Of a DNA stretch of 10,423 bases, positions 4,218-10,423 are shown piece by piece. The position numbers and the translations under genes are program-made. The notes below the pieces were generated by a model. The model saw nothing but the letters and a program-made list of their open reading frames with translations, was not told where the DNA came from and searched no databases. Position 1 is the first letter of the stretch; every line of letters starts with the position of its first letter. This stretch comes from an uncultured Clostridia bacterium. Lineage in GTDB: Bacteria > Bacillota > Clostridia > Peptostreptococcales > Anaerovoracaceae. The stretch lies in the NCBI GenBank assembly GCA_945788655.1, contig CALZMV010000036.1, forward strand, positions 1 through 10,423, given 5' to 3'.

Positions 4218-6158
4218 TTATATCTTTTCCTCAAGCTCCATCCATTCCAGCATAGCCTCGTCATGCTGTCCTCTCAGTTCCTCTATTTTTGTTCCAAGAG
4301 ACGCTAAAAGCTCATAATCACAGCTGTTTTCCGGGTTAGCCATATCTTCTTCTAAAGAAGCAATTTCAGTCTCCAACTCTTCCATTCTCTGCTCTAAAGC
4401 CTCTTTTCGGCGTCTCATACGCCTTTCTTCGGCTTCAATCTGTTTGTTAAGTCTCCTCTGTTCTTCCGCGGAAAGATTTTGCTTCTTTTCTTGTACCTTT
4501 GTATCGCCTGCCAGCTGATCCAGGTACTTTTTGCCTGACTGTATTTCTTCTCGCTTCTCCATATAGTAGTCGTACTTGCCCAAATATTCTACCATTCCAT
4601 CTGGAGTAAGCTCCAGTATCCTGTCAGGAATCTTCTGAAGGAAGTATCTGTCGTGAGAAATGATTATTGCAGTTCCCGGGAATTCAGCCAAAGCATCTTC
4701 GAAAACCTCTTTAGATTCTATATCCATATGGTTTGTAGGTTCGTCAAGAAGCAAGGTATTGGCTCCACCAAGCATAAGCTTCAAAAGCGATAACCTGGCT
4801 TTTTCACCGCCACTTAAATCTCCAACATTCAGAAACACTTCATCATTTTTAAAGAGGAATCTTCCAAGGAGAGACCTCATCTGAGTATCTGTATACAGTC
4901 TGTAGGTTTCCTTCATCTCCTCTAAAACGGTGTTTCTCGGGTTCAGGAGCTGCTGTCCCTGATCATAATATCCGAATGTAACGTTATGACCTATTTTGAC
5001 TCTGCCTTTTTCAGGAGAAAGTTCCTCCATTAGCAGTTTAAGCAGAGTGGTCTTTCCCATACCGTTTTTGCCTACAATACAGATTTTTTCTCCCCTTTTT
5101 ATATCCATATTGACATTTTCAAAGAGAGTTCTCTTATTCTGCCCATATCCAAAGGATTTACTCAGATCCTCAGTTAAAATAACGTCATTACCTGACTGGA
5201 ACTCCTGGGTAAACCTGATTTTCATCTTTCCTTCGAGGGCTTCCGGCTTTTCAAGGACTTCCATATGTTCCAGCCGTTTTTCTCTTGACTGGGCGCGTTT
5301 TGCAAGAAGCTCGGTTCCATGCTGCTTGAAGCGGCGAATCATCTCTTCCTGCCTTGCGATTTCTTTTTGCTGATTGTTATATGCCTTAATTTCAGCTTCT
5401 CGAATCTGTCTCTTTTTTTCCGCAAATTGGTCATAGTTTCCATCATAAGCACGCAGCTTGTGATGCTCTATTTCAAAGATTCTGTTTACACTCTTATTCA
5501 GAAAATATCTGTCATGAGATACGATAATTATGCTTCCTCTGTATGATGACAGATACTGCTCAAGCCACCTCATTGTACCGATATCAAGATGGTTGGTCGG
5601 TTCGTCGAGAATCAGAATCTCAGGCTTTGATAGAAGCAGCGCTGCCAGCGCAAGTCTGGTTCTCTCTCCACCGGAAAGGGTGTCAATCTTCTTATCATAG
5701 AACTCCTCTCCAAAGGCCATGGAATTTAAGATTCCGGTTATTTCAGATTTATATGTGTAGCCTCCCTTTCTATCATACTCCTGCTGCATATCATCCAACC
5801 TGTGCAGAAGCCTTTCATCTTCAGGATTTACGGCAACCATATCTGCTGTTCTTGCAATATCCTCCTCAAGCTTCTTTAGAGGCTCAAAAATAGCATTTAT
5901 CTCTTCTATAACCGTATTGTTTCCGCAGAAATTATCCCTTTGCTTTAAGTATCCTATTTTCATATTTGATGGAACGAATATCTGCCCATCGTCAGGAGAT
6001 AGTTCCCCTGTTATAAGGTTAAGCAAAGTAGTCTTACCCGCTCCATTTCTTCCAACCAGACCTATTCTGTCACCTTCATTTACATGGAAGTCTACGCCTT
6101 TTAGGATTACATCTGTTCCATATGCTTTTGTCAAATTGCTTGCAGATAAAACTATCAT
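4218..6158 (-). CDS. abc-f: ABC-F family ATPase, YdiF-like
   Basis: A 646-residue soluble ATPase with two ABC domains and no membrane segments; ABC-F proteins bind the ribosome near the E site and relieve stalls, and some give antibiotic resistance by target protection. Domain 1: Walker A GRNGAGKTT at 36-44, signature LSGGE 161-165, Walker B with catalytic Glu186, SHDRYFL 214-220. The charged interdomain linker (P-site tRNA interaction motif) covers about 243-305. Domain 2: Walker A GKNGMGKTT 363-371, LSGGE 448-452, Glu473, SHDRYFL 501-507. A C-terminal charged coiled-coil extension spans about 555-640, as in Uup and YdiF types. Both ATP sites look intact. Start: ATG at 6156-6158, GGAG 6 nt upstream, 22 nt after tsaD. 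Position next to tsaD matches B. subtilis ydiF, which favours a housekeeping translation role over acquired resistance; that is inference. Confidence 0.93.
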   Translation of the reverse strand: MIVLSASNLTKAYGTDVILKGVDFHVNEGDRIGLVGRNGAGKTTLLNLITGELSPDDGQIFVPSNMKIGYLKQRDNFCGNNTVIEEINAIFEPLKKLEEDIARTADMVAVNPEDERLLHRLDDMQQEYDRKGGYTYKSEITGILNSMAFGEEFYDKKIDTLSGGERTRLALAALLLSKPEILILDEPTNHLDIGTMRWLEQYLSSYRGSIIIVSHDRYFLNKSVNRIFEIEHHKLRAYDGNYDQFAEKKRQIREAEIKAYNNQQKEIARQEEMIRRFKQHGTELLAKRAQSREKRLEHMEVLEKPEALEGKMKIRFTQEFQSGNDVILTEDLSKSFGYGQNKRTLFENVNMDIKRGEKICIVGKNGMGKTTLLKLLMEELSPEKGRVKIGHNVTFGYYDQGQQLLNPRNTVLEEMKETYRLYTDTQMRSLLGRFLFKNDEVFLNVGDLSGGEKARLSLLKLMLGGANTLLLDEPTNHMDIESKEVFEDALAEFPGTAIIISHDRYFLQKIPDRILELTPDGMVEYLGKYDYYMEKREEIQSGKKYLDQLAGDTKVQEKKQNLSAEEQRRLNKQIEAEERRMRRRKEALEQRMEELETEIASLEEDMANPENSCDYELLASLGTKIEELRGQHDEAMLEWMELEEKI

Positions 6159-6180
6159 TTATATCTCCTAATTTCGTGGT

Positions 6181-7203
6181 TTAGCCTTCTAAAGGCAGGT
6201 TTGCATAGGCATCCATATCTATATCGCCTCTTTCTCCCGCCATATATTTGTAGTACGCTGCACATGCAATCATAGCTGCATTATCTGTACATAAAACCGG
6301 TGCAGGTACGTGTATTTCTATCTTGTTTTTCTTGCACTCTTCCTCAAGAGTTCCTCTCAATTTGGAATTGGCCGCAACTCCTCCTGCCAGAACCAGTTTG
6401 CCGTATCCCATCTCCTTTACTGCGGAAATGGTCTTCTCAACTATTACATCGATAACAGCCTGCTGAAAGCTTGCCGCAACATCTGCGCGGTTTATCTCTC
6501 TTCCTGCCTGCTTTTCTGAATTCAAATAGTTGAGAACTGCAGTCTTGAGACCGCTGAAACTGAAATCGTAGCTGTCCTTTTCAAGAAGTACCCTCTTAAA
6601 GTGTATTGCATCTGGATTTCCTTCCTTGGCTATTCTGTCAATCTTAGGACCTCCCGGATATCCAAGGCCGAGGACTCTGGCAACCTTGTCATAAGCCTCG
6701 CCCACAGCATCATCTCTGGTGCCGCCGAGCACCTTATAATTTGTGTAGCTTTGAATTTCGGCAATATTTGTATGACCTCCGCTTACAATTAAAGCTGTAA
6801 AAGGCGGTTCCAGCTGCTTGTCCTGAATAAAGTTGGCAGACACATGACCCATTATATGGTGCACTCCAATTATTGGAATATCACGGGCAAAAGCGATAGC
6901 CTTGGCAGTCGCAACACCTATTAACAATGCACCTACAAGCCCCGGACCATAAGTTACGCCTATGAGGTCAACATCATCAAGGGTAACATCTGCCTGCTTT
7001 AGGGCTTCATCTACCACCTGGTTAATATTCTCAAGGTGGTGTCTGGCTGCAATTTCAGGTACAACACCTCCATAGTTCTTAAATATATCAATTTGTGAGG
7101 AAATAACATTTGACAATACATCTCTGCCATCTGCAACAATCGCAACAGATGTTTCATCGCAGCTGGATTCAAATGCCATTGTTAAAAACTTTCCGTCTTT
7201 CAT
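6181..7203 (-). CDS. tsaD: tRNA N6-adenosine threonylcarbamoyltransferase TsaD
   Basis: A 340-residue enzyme of the ASKHA/Kae1 family that moves the threonylcarbamoyl group from TC-AMP to A37 of ANN-decoding tRNAs, making t6A, with TsaB and TsaE. Seen: AFESSCDETS at 10-19, NYGGVVPE, YGPGLVGALLIG at 85-96, metal ligands His116 and His120 (HxxxH in HHIMGH), SGGHT at 141-145, FSFSGLKTAV at 214-223, and CTDNAAMI with the third metal ligand Asp307. Length and all ligands are normal. The ATG at 7201-7203 is 1 nt after the rimI stop, with GGAG 8 nt upstream inside rimI, so translation is probably coupled. A second Met at residue 9 is too close to the conserved strand and lacks a better ribosome binding site. 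Confidence 0.97.
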   Translation of the reverse strand: MKDGKFLTMAFESSCDETSVAIVADGRDVLSNVISSQIDIFKNYGGVVPEIAARHHLENINQVVDEALKQADVTLDDVDLIGVTYGPGLVGALLIGVATAKAIAFARDIPIIGVHHIMGHVSANFIQDKQLEPPFTALIVSGGHTNIAEIQSYTNYKVLGGTRDDAVGEAYDKVARVLGLGYPGGPKIDRIAKEGNPDAIHFKRVLLEKDSYDFSFSGLKTAVLNYLNSEKQAGREINRADVAASFQQAVIDVIVEKTISAVKEMGYGKLVLAGGVAANSKLRGTLEEECKKNKIEIHVPAPVLCTDNAAMIACAAYYKYMAGERGDIDMDAYANLPLEG

Positions 7204-7204
7204 C

Positions 7205-7648
7205 TTATTCTCTCCACATAATCAGGGCATCTTCCCCTGTATCTTCATAATATCCTTTGCGTTGACCACATTCCTTGAAGCCATATTTTTCATAAAGCCT
7301 TATGGCAGCCAGATTGCTCTTTCTGACCTCCAAAGTATGCTTTTTTATGCCTGCATTGACAGTTACGTCGATAAGTACTGAAATAATTGCTGATCCAACA
7401 TGAAGTCTTCTGAATTCAGGTGCAACAGCCACATTGGTAATATGCCCCTCATCTGCTATTCCCCAAACTCCGGCATAACCTACTACCGTTCCTTCAACTT
7501 CTGCAACAACATATAAAGATCTCTTGTTTTCTACCACATCCTGGTATACCGACTCATAGGACCATGGCATAGTAAAGCATATTTTCTCAAGCTCTGCAAT
7601 TGAATCAACGTCCTTTTTTTCGGCTCTTCTTACGATAAGTTCCGCCAT
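7205..7648 (-). CDS. rimI: Ribosomal protein S18-alanine N-acetyltransferase RimI
   Basis: A 147-residue GNAT acetyltransferase, the family length, expected to acetylate the N-terminal alanine of S18 using acetyl-CoA. Seen: IVRRAEKKDVDSIAELEKICF at the N terminus, MPWS at 27-30, the beta4 strand HITNVAVAPEFRR (69-81) leading into the acetyl-CoA pyrophosphate loop RRLHVGS, LEVRKSNLAAIRLYEKYGF (106-124) and the YYEDTGEDALIM ending. The first Gly of the usual RRxGxG loop is His83 here. Start choice: a TTG at 7676-7678 would add ten residues that overlap the end of tsaB; the ATG at 7646-7648 gives the canonical N terminus and has AGGAG 8 nt upstream. It sits between tsaB (5 nt) and tsaD (1 nt), an arrangement common in Bacillota. 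Confidence 0.95.
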   Translation of the reverse strand: MAELIVRRAEKKDVDSIAELEKICFTMPWSYESVYQDVVENKRSLYVVAEVEGTVVGYAGVWGIADEGHITNVAVAPEFRRLHVGSAIISVLIDVTVNAGIKKHTLEVRKSNLAAIRLYEKYGFKECGQRKGYYEDTGEDALIMWRE

Positions 7649-7653
7649 GATAA

Positions 7654-8397
7654 TTACTCCTGTTTCGGTCCTTTGCAAATTGGCAGCTGTCCGGCTTCAA
7701 GCTTCTGCTGCGCCTCCGCCATTCTCATGTAGTCAGGCTGCAGCTGTTCAACTTCAAGCACTTCTCCCCTCTGAACCTTTTGATATGCAAGAAGGCCTAC
7801 GGATGCCCCGTCCTGATGTCTGTATTCTTCAGGTGCAAAGAAGTAGTCCTTTTCTTTTTCAAAGCCTGAATCACCTAGAATCCTATCTATTTCATCGTGA
7901 TAGGCATCAATTCCATCACCGAAGAACTGAACAGTCTTACCTGCAGGAAAAACCTTCTCCTGTAATACCGACAGCACATCCGTAAGCATATATGGACCTC
8001 CGGGCATGTATCCCTCCACAATTCCATATACCTGTCCTCTTCTGGCATTGATTATGCCGCATGTAACCTTCTCGCTTGATGATGCTTCAGGTTTATAGCA
8101 ATATGCATCCAGTGTCGGAACGCTCACCAGCTTCAGTCCGAGAGCTTGTCCTAAAGCCCTTGCTGTAGTCACGCCGATTCTGACACCTGTAAAGGAACCC
8201 GGCCCTGATGATGCGGCTATGTATGACAGTTCTTTCTTATCAACACCTGCTTCATCAAGCAGCTGCTTAATAAGAGGCATCAGGTCTTTAAGATGGTTTC
8301 TCTGCTTGGTACCTGTCTTTATTCCTATTATTTCTCTGCTCTTTAAAAGAGCTACGGAGCATAACGGCCCCGTAGTCTCAATTGCTAGAATGTACAT
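7654..8397 (-). CDS. tsaB: t6A synthesis complex dimerization subunit TsaB
   Basis: A 247-residue member of the same ASKHA fold as TsaD that serves as its non-catalytic partner in the bacterial TsaBDE complex. Seen: AIETTG at 5-10 after the initial MYIL strand, SGPGSFTGVRIG at 64-75 (the family hallmark), TLDAYC at 95-100, INARRGQVY at 116-124 and the LQPDYMR ending at 219-225. It lacks the HxxxH metal motif of TsaD, as expected. The ATG at 8395-8397 lies 13 bases inside the end of tsaE; GGAG is 13 nt upstream, rather far, so coupling with tsaE translation may help. A slightly long tail of about 20 residues after the LQPDYMR block looks variable. Confidence 0.96.
   Translation of the reverse strand: MYILAIETTGPLCSVALLKSREIIGIKTGTKQRNHLKDLMPLIKQLLDEAGVDKKELSYIAASSGPGSFTGVRIGVTTARALGQALGLKLVSVPTLDAYCYKPEASSSEKVTCGIINARRGQVYGIVEGYMPGGPYMLTDVLSVLQEKVFPAGKTVQFFGDGIDAYHDEIDRILGDSGFEKEKDYFFAPEEYRHQDGASVGLLAYQKVQRGEVLEVEQLQPDYMRMAEAQQKLEAGQLPICKGPKQE
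7657..7661 (-). promoter_or_regulatory. Ribosome binding site that decides the rimI start
   Basis: AGGAG on the minus strand, 8 nt before the ATG at 7646-7648. It lies in the last codons of tsaB, and the tsaB stop codon (7654-7656) falls in the spacer, so rimI translation is likely coupled to tsaB termination. Confidence 0.8.
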
Positions 8398-8813
8398 CTG
8401 TAAATTCTTTCTCCTTCTTTTTGTCCGTATTCTATGAAAACAAATAATGAATCATCGGGAATTTCTTCCATAACTAAATCAGCCCACTCAATTATGCAGA
8501 CTCCATCGCCATTAAGATACTCTTCAGCACCAATATTAAAAAACTCCTCAGGATCGGCAATTCTATACACGTCGAAGTGATACAGAGGAAGTCTTCCCTC
8601 ATGGTATTCCTTCACGATCGTAAATGTAGGGCTGCTTATATGCGAAGTAATGCCAAGACCTTGTGCAATGTACTTGGTCAGGGTGGTCTTGCCTGTTCCA
8701 AGATCGCCTATCAAGGCAACAACCTGTCCCGGCTCCAGTCTCTCTGCCAGTTCAAGACCGAAAGCTTTTGTATCTTCTTCACTTTTTATCTCAATGCTTC
8801 TTTTTATTTCCAT
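8385..8813 (-). CDS. tsaE: t6A synthesis complex ATPase TsaE
   Basis: A 142-residue P-loop ATPase that drives turnover of the TsaB-TsaD complex during t6A formation. Seen: Walker A GDLGTGKTT at 36-44, SPTFTIVKEY at 61-70 (switch-like segment), HFDVYRI at 79-85, and IIEWAD at 107-112 with the conserved Glu-Trp pair. Length is typical (about 150). The ATG at 8811-8813 has GAAGG 6 nt upstream. The 3' end overlaps tsaB by 13 bases; the 5' end is 31 bases from the ECF S-component gene, with no promoter visible in between, so it is probably transcribed from upstream. In B. subtilis the corresponding gene (ydiB) also heads the same tsaE-tsaB-rimI-tsaD row. Confidence 0.96.
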   Translation of the reverse strand: MEIKRSIEIKSEEDTKAFGLELAERLEPGQVVALIGDLGTGKTTLTKYIAQGLGITSHISSPTFTIVKEYHEGRLPLYHFDVYRIADPEEFFNIGAEEYLNGDGVCIIEWADLVMEEIPDDSLFVFIEYGQKEGERIYRCTF

Positions 8814-8819
8814 AAGATA

Positions 8820-8840
8820 CCTTCAAATTATTACTTTGAA
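8820..8840 (-). other. Inverted repeat overlapping the tsaE ribosome binding site
   Basis: TTCAAA (8822-8827) and TTTGAA (8835-8840) with a 7-base spacer. The tsaE Shine-Dalgarno GAAGG (8820-8824) overlaps one arm by three bases. The stem is AU-rich and probably weak. Confidence 0.35.
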
Positions 8841-8844
8841 TTCC

Positions 8845-9387
8845 CTATTTATGCAGGAATGGGGAAATTCTCTTATATACGATAAAAGTAACGATGCTGT
8901 TAATGCCTGCCTTTACAATGTTGAAAAGCACTATGAACGGCATCAGTTTCATTATAGCCGCAAGGGGCATTCCTGTAAATAGCGGTGTAACCATCATGTT
9001 TGCAAAAAACATTACTACCGCCATTGCTATTGTTCCTGCAATCAGACCTATAACAGCTGTCTTCTTAGTCTTATGCTTTCTGTAAATAAGACCTGATACT
9101 GTAACTAAAGCTGTAGTTGCAAAAAGGTGCATGATTATGCCATATGCACCGCTAGCTGCACTTACAGTAAGTCCCTGAAGTACTGAAACAACTGCGGTAA
9201 GCAGTATTCCTGCAAGAGGACCGAAGGCAAAGGTGCCGATTAAGATTGGAATATCTGCAGGGTCATATTCAAGAAATGCAACTGCAGGGAAAATCGGAAA
9301 GTGGATTATCATTACTAAAACGATTGAAATTGCTACAAGCATAGCCATCTTTGCCAGCTTCATACTCTTTAATTTTTGGTTTTCCAT
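8845..9387 (-). CDS. ECF transporter S component, RibU-like (probable riboflavin uptake)
   Basis: A 180-residue integral membrane protein with about five to six hydrophobic segments (near 11-32, 46-70, 80-103, 110-133 and 147-172). S components bind a vitamin and work with a shared energizing module (EcfA, EcfA', EcfT), none of which is in the window. LEYDPADIPILIG at 39-51 followed by FGPLAG, and the C-terminal FNIVKAGINSIVTFIVYK, resemble the RibU riboflavin group more than ThiT, BioY or FolT. The ATG at 9385-9387 has AGGAG 6 nt upstream. There are only 26 bases to the upstream dipeptidase gene, so no FMN riboswitch fits directly before it; any control would be at the operon promoter outside the window. 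Family is firm; the riboflavin ligand is inferred. Confidence 0.85.
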   Translation of the reverse strand: MENQKLKSMKLAKMAMLVAISIVLVMIIHFPIFPAVAFLEYDPADIPILIGTFAFGPLAGILLTAVVSVLQGLTVSAASGAYGIIMHLFATTALVTVSGLIYRKHKTKKTAVIGLIAGTIAMAVVMFFANMMVTPLFTGMPLAAIMKLMPFIVLFNIVKAGINSIVTFIVYKRISPFLHK

Positions 9388-9413
9388 TAAAATCTCCTAT
9401 ATTTCTTCTAAAT

Positions 9414-10423
9414 TTAGTTCTCGTAGTTTTCTGATGATAGCTTATAAATTGCATCGGCATATATCTTCGCAGTCTGCAAAAATCTGCTTATTTCGAGGCA
9501 TTCGTCCTTTTGATGCATCAGATCCTCATCCCCTGGGAAAAGAGCTCCGTATGCAATAATTCCGGGCGTAGCCTTTGCATAAGTGCCACCTCCCATAACC
9601 ATAGGCTGTGACTCAATGTCTCCTGTGTGTTCCTTATATATATCCCAGAGGTCCTGCACCATTCTGCTCTCCTGTTCGAAATATACAGGTTCCTTAATCG
9701 CTTTTTTTACCAGCCCCATATTGTATTTTGTCAATATTTCCATCATAGGAGCAAAAACGTCTTCGGCTGTATATGTAACAGGATATCTCAAGTTTAATAC
9801 AAGTTTAGCTGCATCCTTGCTGACTTCTGCCATCCCTACATTAAATACAAGATGTCCTGACTTTTGGTCCTCCATAGCAATTCCCAACTTCTCCCCATCA
9901 AGACAGAAGCCGATGTACTTATTGTAAAAGGCAATGAAGTCGTTGGTATCCTCATTGGCAAAGTTAAACTGCGCAAGAAGTTCCATCATGATTGAAATCG
10001 CATTAAGACCTGCTTCAGGCTTAGCTCCGTGGGCAGAAACACCTGAAACTGTTATTTCAAGAGATTTGCCAATCCCCTTATAATTTATCTTGTATCCGGT
10101 TAAACTCCTGTATGCAGTTATCTTTTCTTTTAAAATATCATATATCGATGAATCCGGACTGTTAACCACCGCTCTGGCATTGTCTGCTACGCTGTTTGGT
10201 GCCATACCTCCTTTTAAGGATCGAAGTTCCAAGCCCTTTACATTGTTTTTGGAAAACTTCTTCACAACATCAAAGACAAGTGTTCCCTTTTCTCCGTTAA
10301 TAAGTGGGAACTCTCCATCGGGAGTAAAGCCGTAGTCAGGACGTCTTTCCTTGGAAAAATAATGCTCAAGACCTGTCCAGTTTCCTGTTTCTTCATCAAG
10401 TCCCAGTATAAGCCTTATAGTTG
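9414..10423 (-). CDS. pepV: PepV-type dinuclear zinc dipeptidase (M20 family), 5' end outside the window
   Basis: The frame is open from base 10423 to the stop at 9414-9416, giving 335 C-terminal residues of a protein usually about 465 long. A GTG at 10263-10265 is not the start: the frame continues upstream with family sequence. PepV cleaves dipeptides after uptake, in the cytoplasm. In the visible part: ILGLDEETGNW at residues 5-15, containing the Glu-Glu pair (general base and zinc ligand), RPDYGFTPDGEFPLINGEKG, which is very typical of PepV, GVSAHGAKPEAG of the lid domain, and GGGTYAKATPGIIAYGALFPG with a downstream HQ carrying a zinc ligand. No disruption is seen. Only 26 bases separate it from the transporter gene, so it probably leads the same operon. 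Confidence 0.92.
   Translation of the reverse strand, partial: TIRLILGLDEETGNWTGLEHYFSKERRPDYGFTPDGEFPLINGEKGTLVFDVVKKFSKNNVKGLELRSLKGGMAPNSVADNARAVVNSPDSSIYDILKEKITAYRSLTGYKINYKGIGKSLEITVSGVSAHGAKPEAGLNAISIMMELLAQFNFANEDTNDFIAFYNKYIGFCLDGEKLGIAMEDQKSGHLVFNVGMAEVSKDAAKLVLNLRYPVTYTAEDVFAPMMEILTKYNMGLVKKAIKEPVYFEQESRMVQDLWDIYKEHTGDIESQPMVMGGGTYAKATPGIIAYGALFPGDEDLMHQKDECLEISRFLQTAKIYADAIYKLSSENYEN

Noticed and set aside
4218..6158. Acquired antibiotic-resistance ABC-F
   Set aside because: The C-terminal extension and the position next to tsaD match the housekeeping YdiF type; nothing around it suggests mobility.
4660..6171. Several plus-strand frames inside the ABC-F gene
   Set aside because: All lie antisense to an intact ABC-F reading frame and show only low-complexity Ser/Phe/Leu-rich products.
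9388..9413. FMN riboswitch before the RibU-like gene
   Set aside because: Only 26 bases separate it from the dipeptidase stop codon, far too short for the riboswitch.

Overview
The window reads as ordinary chromosomal DNA from an anaerobic, low-to-moderate-GC member of the Bacillota, most likely class Clostridia. Supporting signs are a 56-residue clostridial-type 2[4Fe-4S] ferredoxin, a Rex redox repressor, an OGG-type 8-oxoguanine glycosylase, a CIRCE-controlled groESL operon, strong AGGAGG-like ribosome binding sites and sigma-A-type promoters. I cannot fix genus or species from sequence alone. All genes but the ferredoxin lie on the minus strand, so transcription runs from high to low coordinates.

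In transcription order, the right-hand block (10423 to 4218) is one tightly packed run: a PepV-type dipeptidase (5' end outside the window), a RibU-like ECF transporter S component, tsaE, tsaB, rimI, tsaD and an ABC-F ATPase resembling B. subtilis YdiF. Gaps are 1 to 31 nt, with one 13-nt overlap (tsaE/tsaB). TsaE, TsaB and TsaD together perform the last step of t6A tRNA modification, RimI acetylates ribosomal protein S18, and ABC-F proteins act on the ribosome, so the core of the block is a translation-quality cluster. acpP follows with its own promoter, then rex after a hairpin that may be a partial terminator.

The middle (about 2733 to 3126) holds the only plus-strand gene, the ferredoxin, which has a promoter, ribosome binding site and terminator of its own. 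Its promoter is interlocked with a putative opposing promoter for a minus-strand gene encoding an unusual P-loop plus Asp23/Gls24-like protein, which is followed 3 nt later by ogg. The ferredoxin and rex transcripts converge on two adjacent hairpin terminators.

The left end carries groES and the first 198 codons of groEL, behind a sigma-A promoter and a perfect CIRCE operator. The overall order tsaE-tsaB-rimI-tsaD-ABC-F-x-rex-...-groES-groEL matches the B. subtilis ydiB-ydiC-ydiD-ydiE-ydiF-moaC-rex-...-groES-groEL region, with acpP where moaC would be and the ferredoxin/P-loop/ogg group where the tat genes would be. I see no mobile elements, CRISPR arrays, tRNA or rRNA genes. I found no convincing new multi-gene system; the least explained gene is the P-loop/Asp23 fusion.
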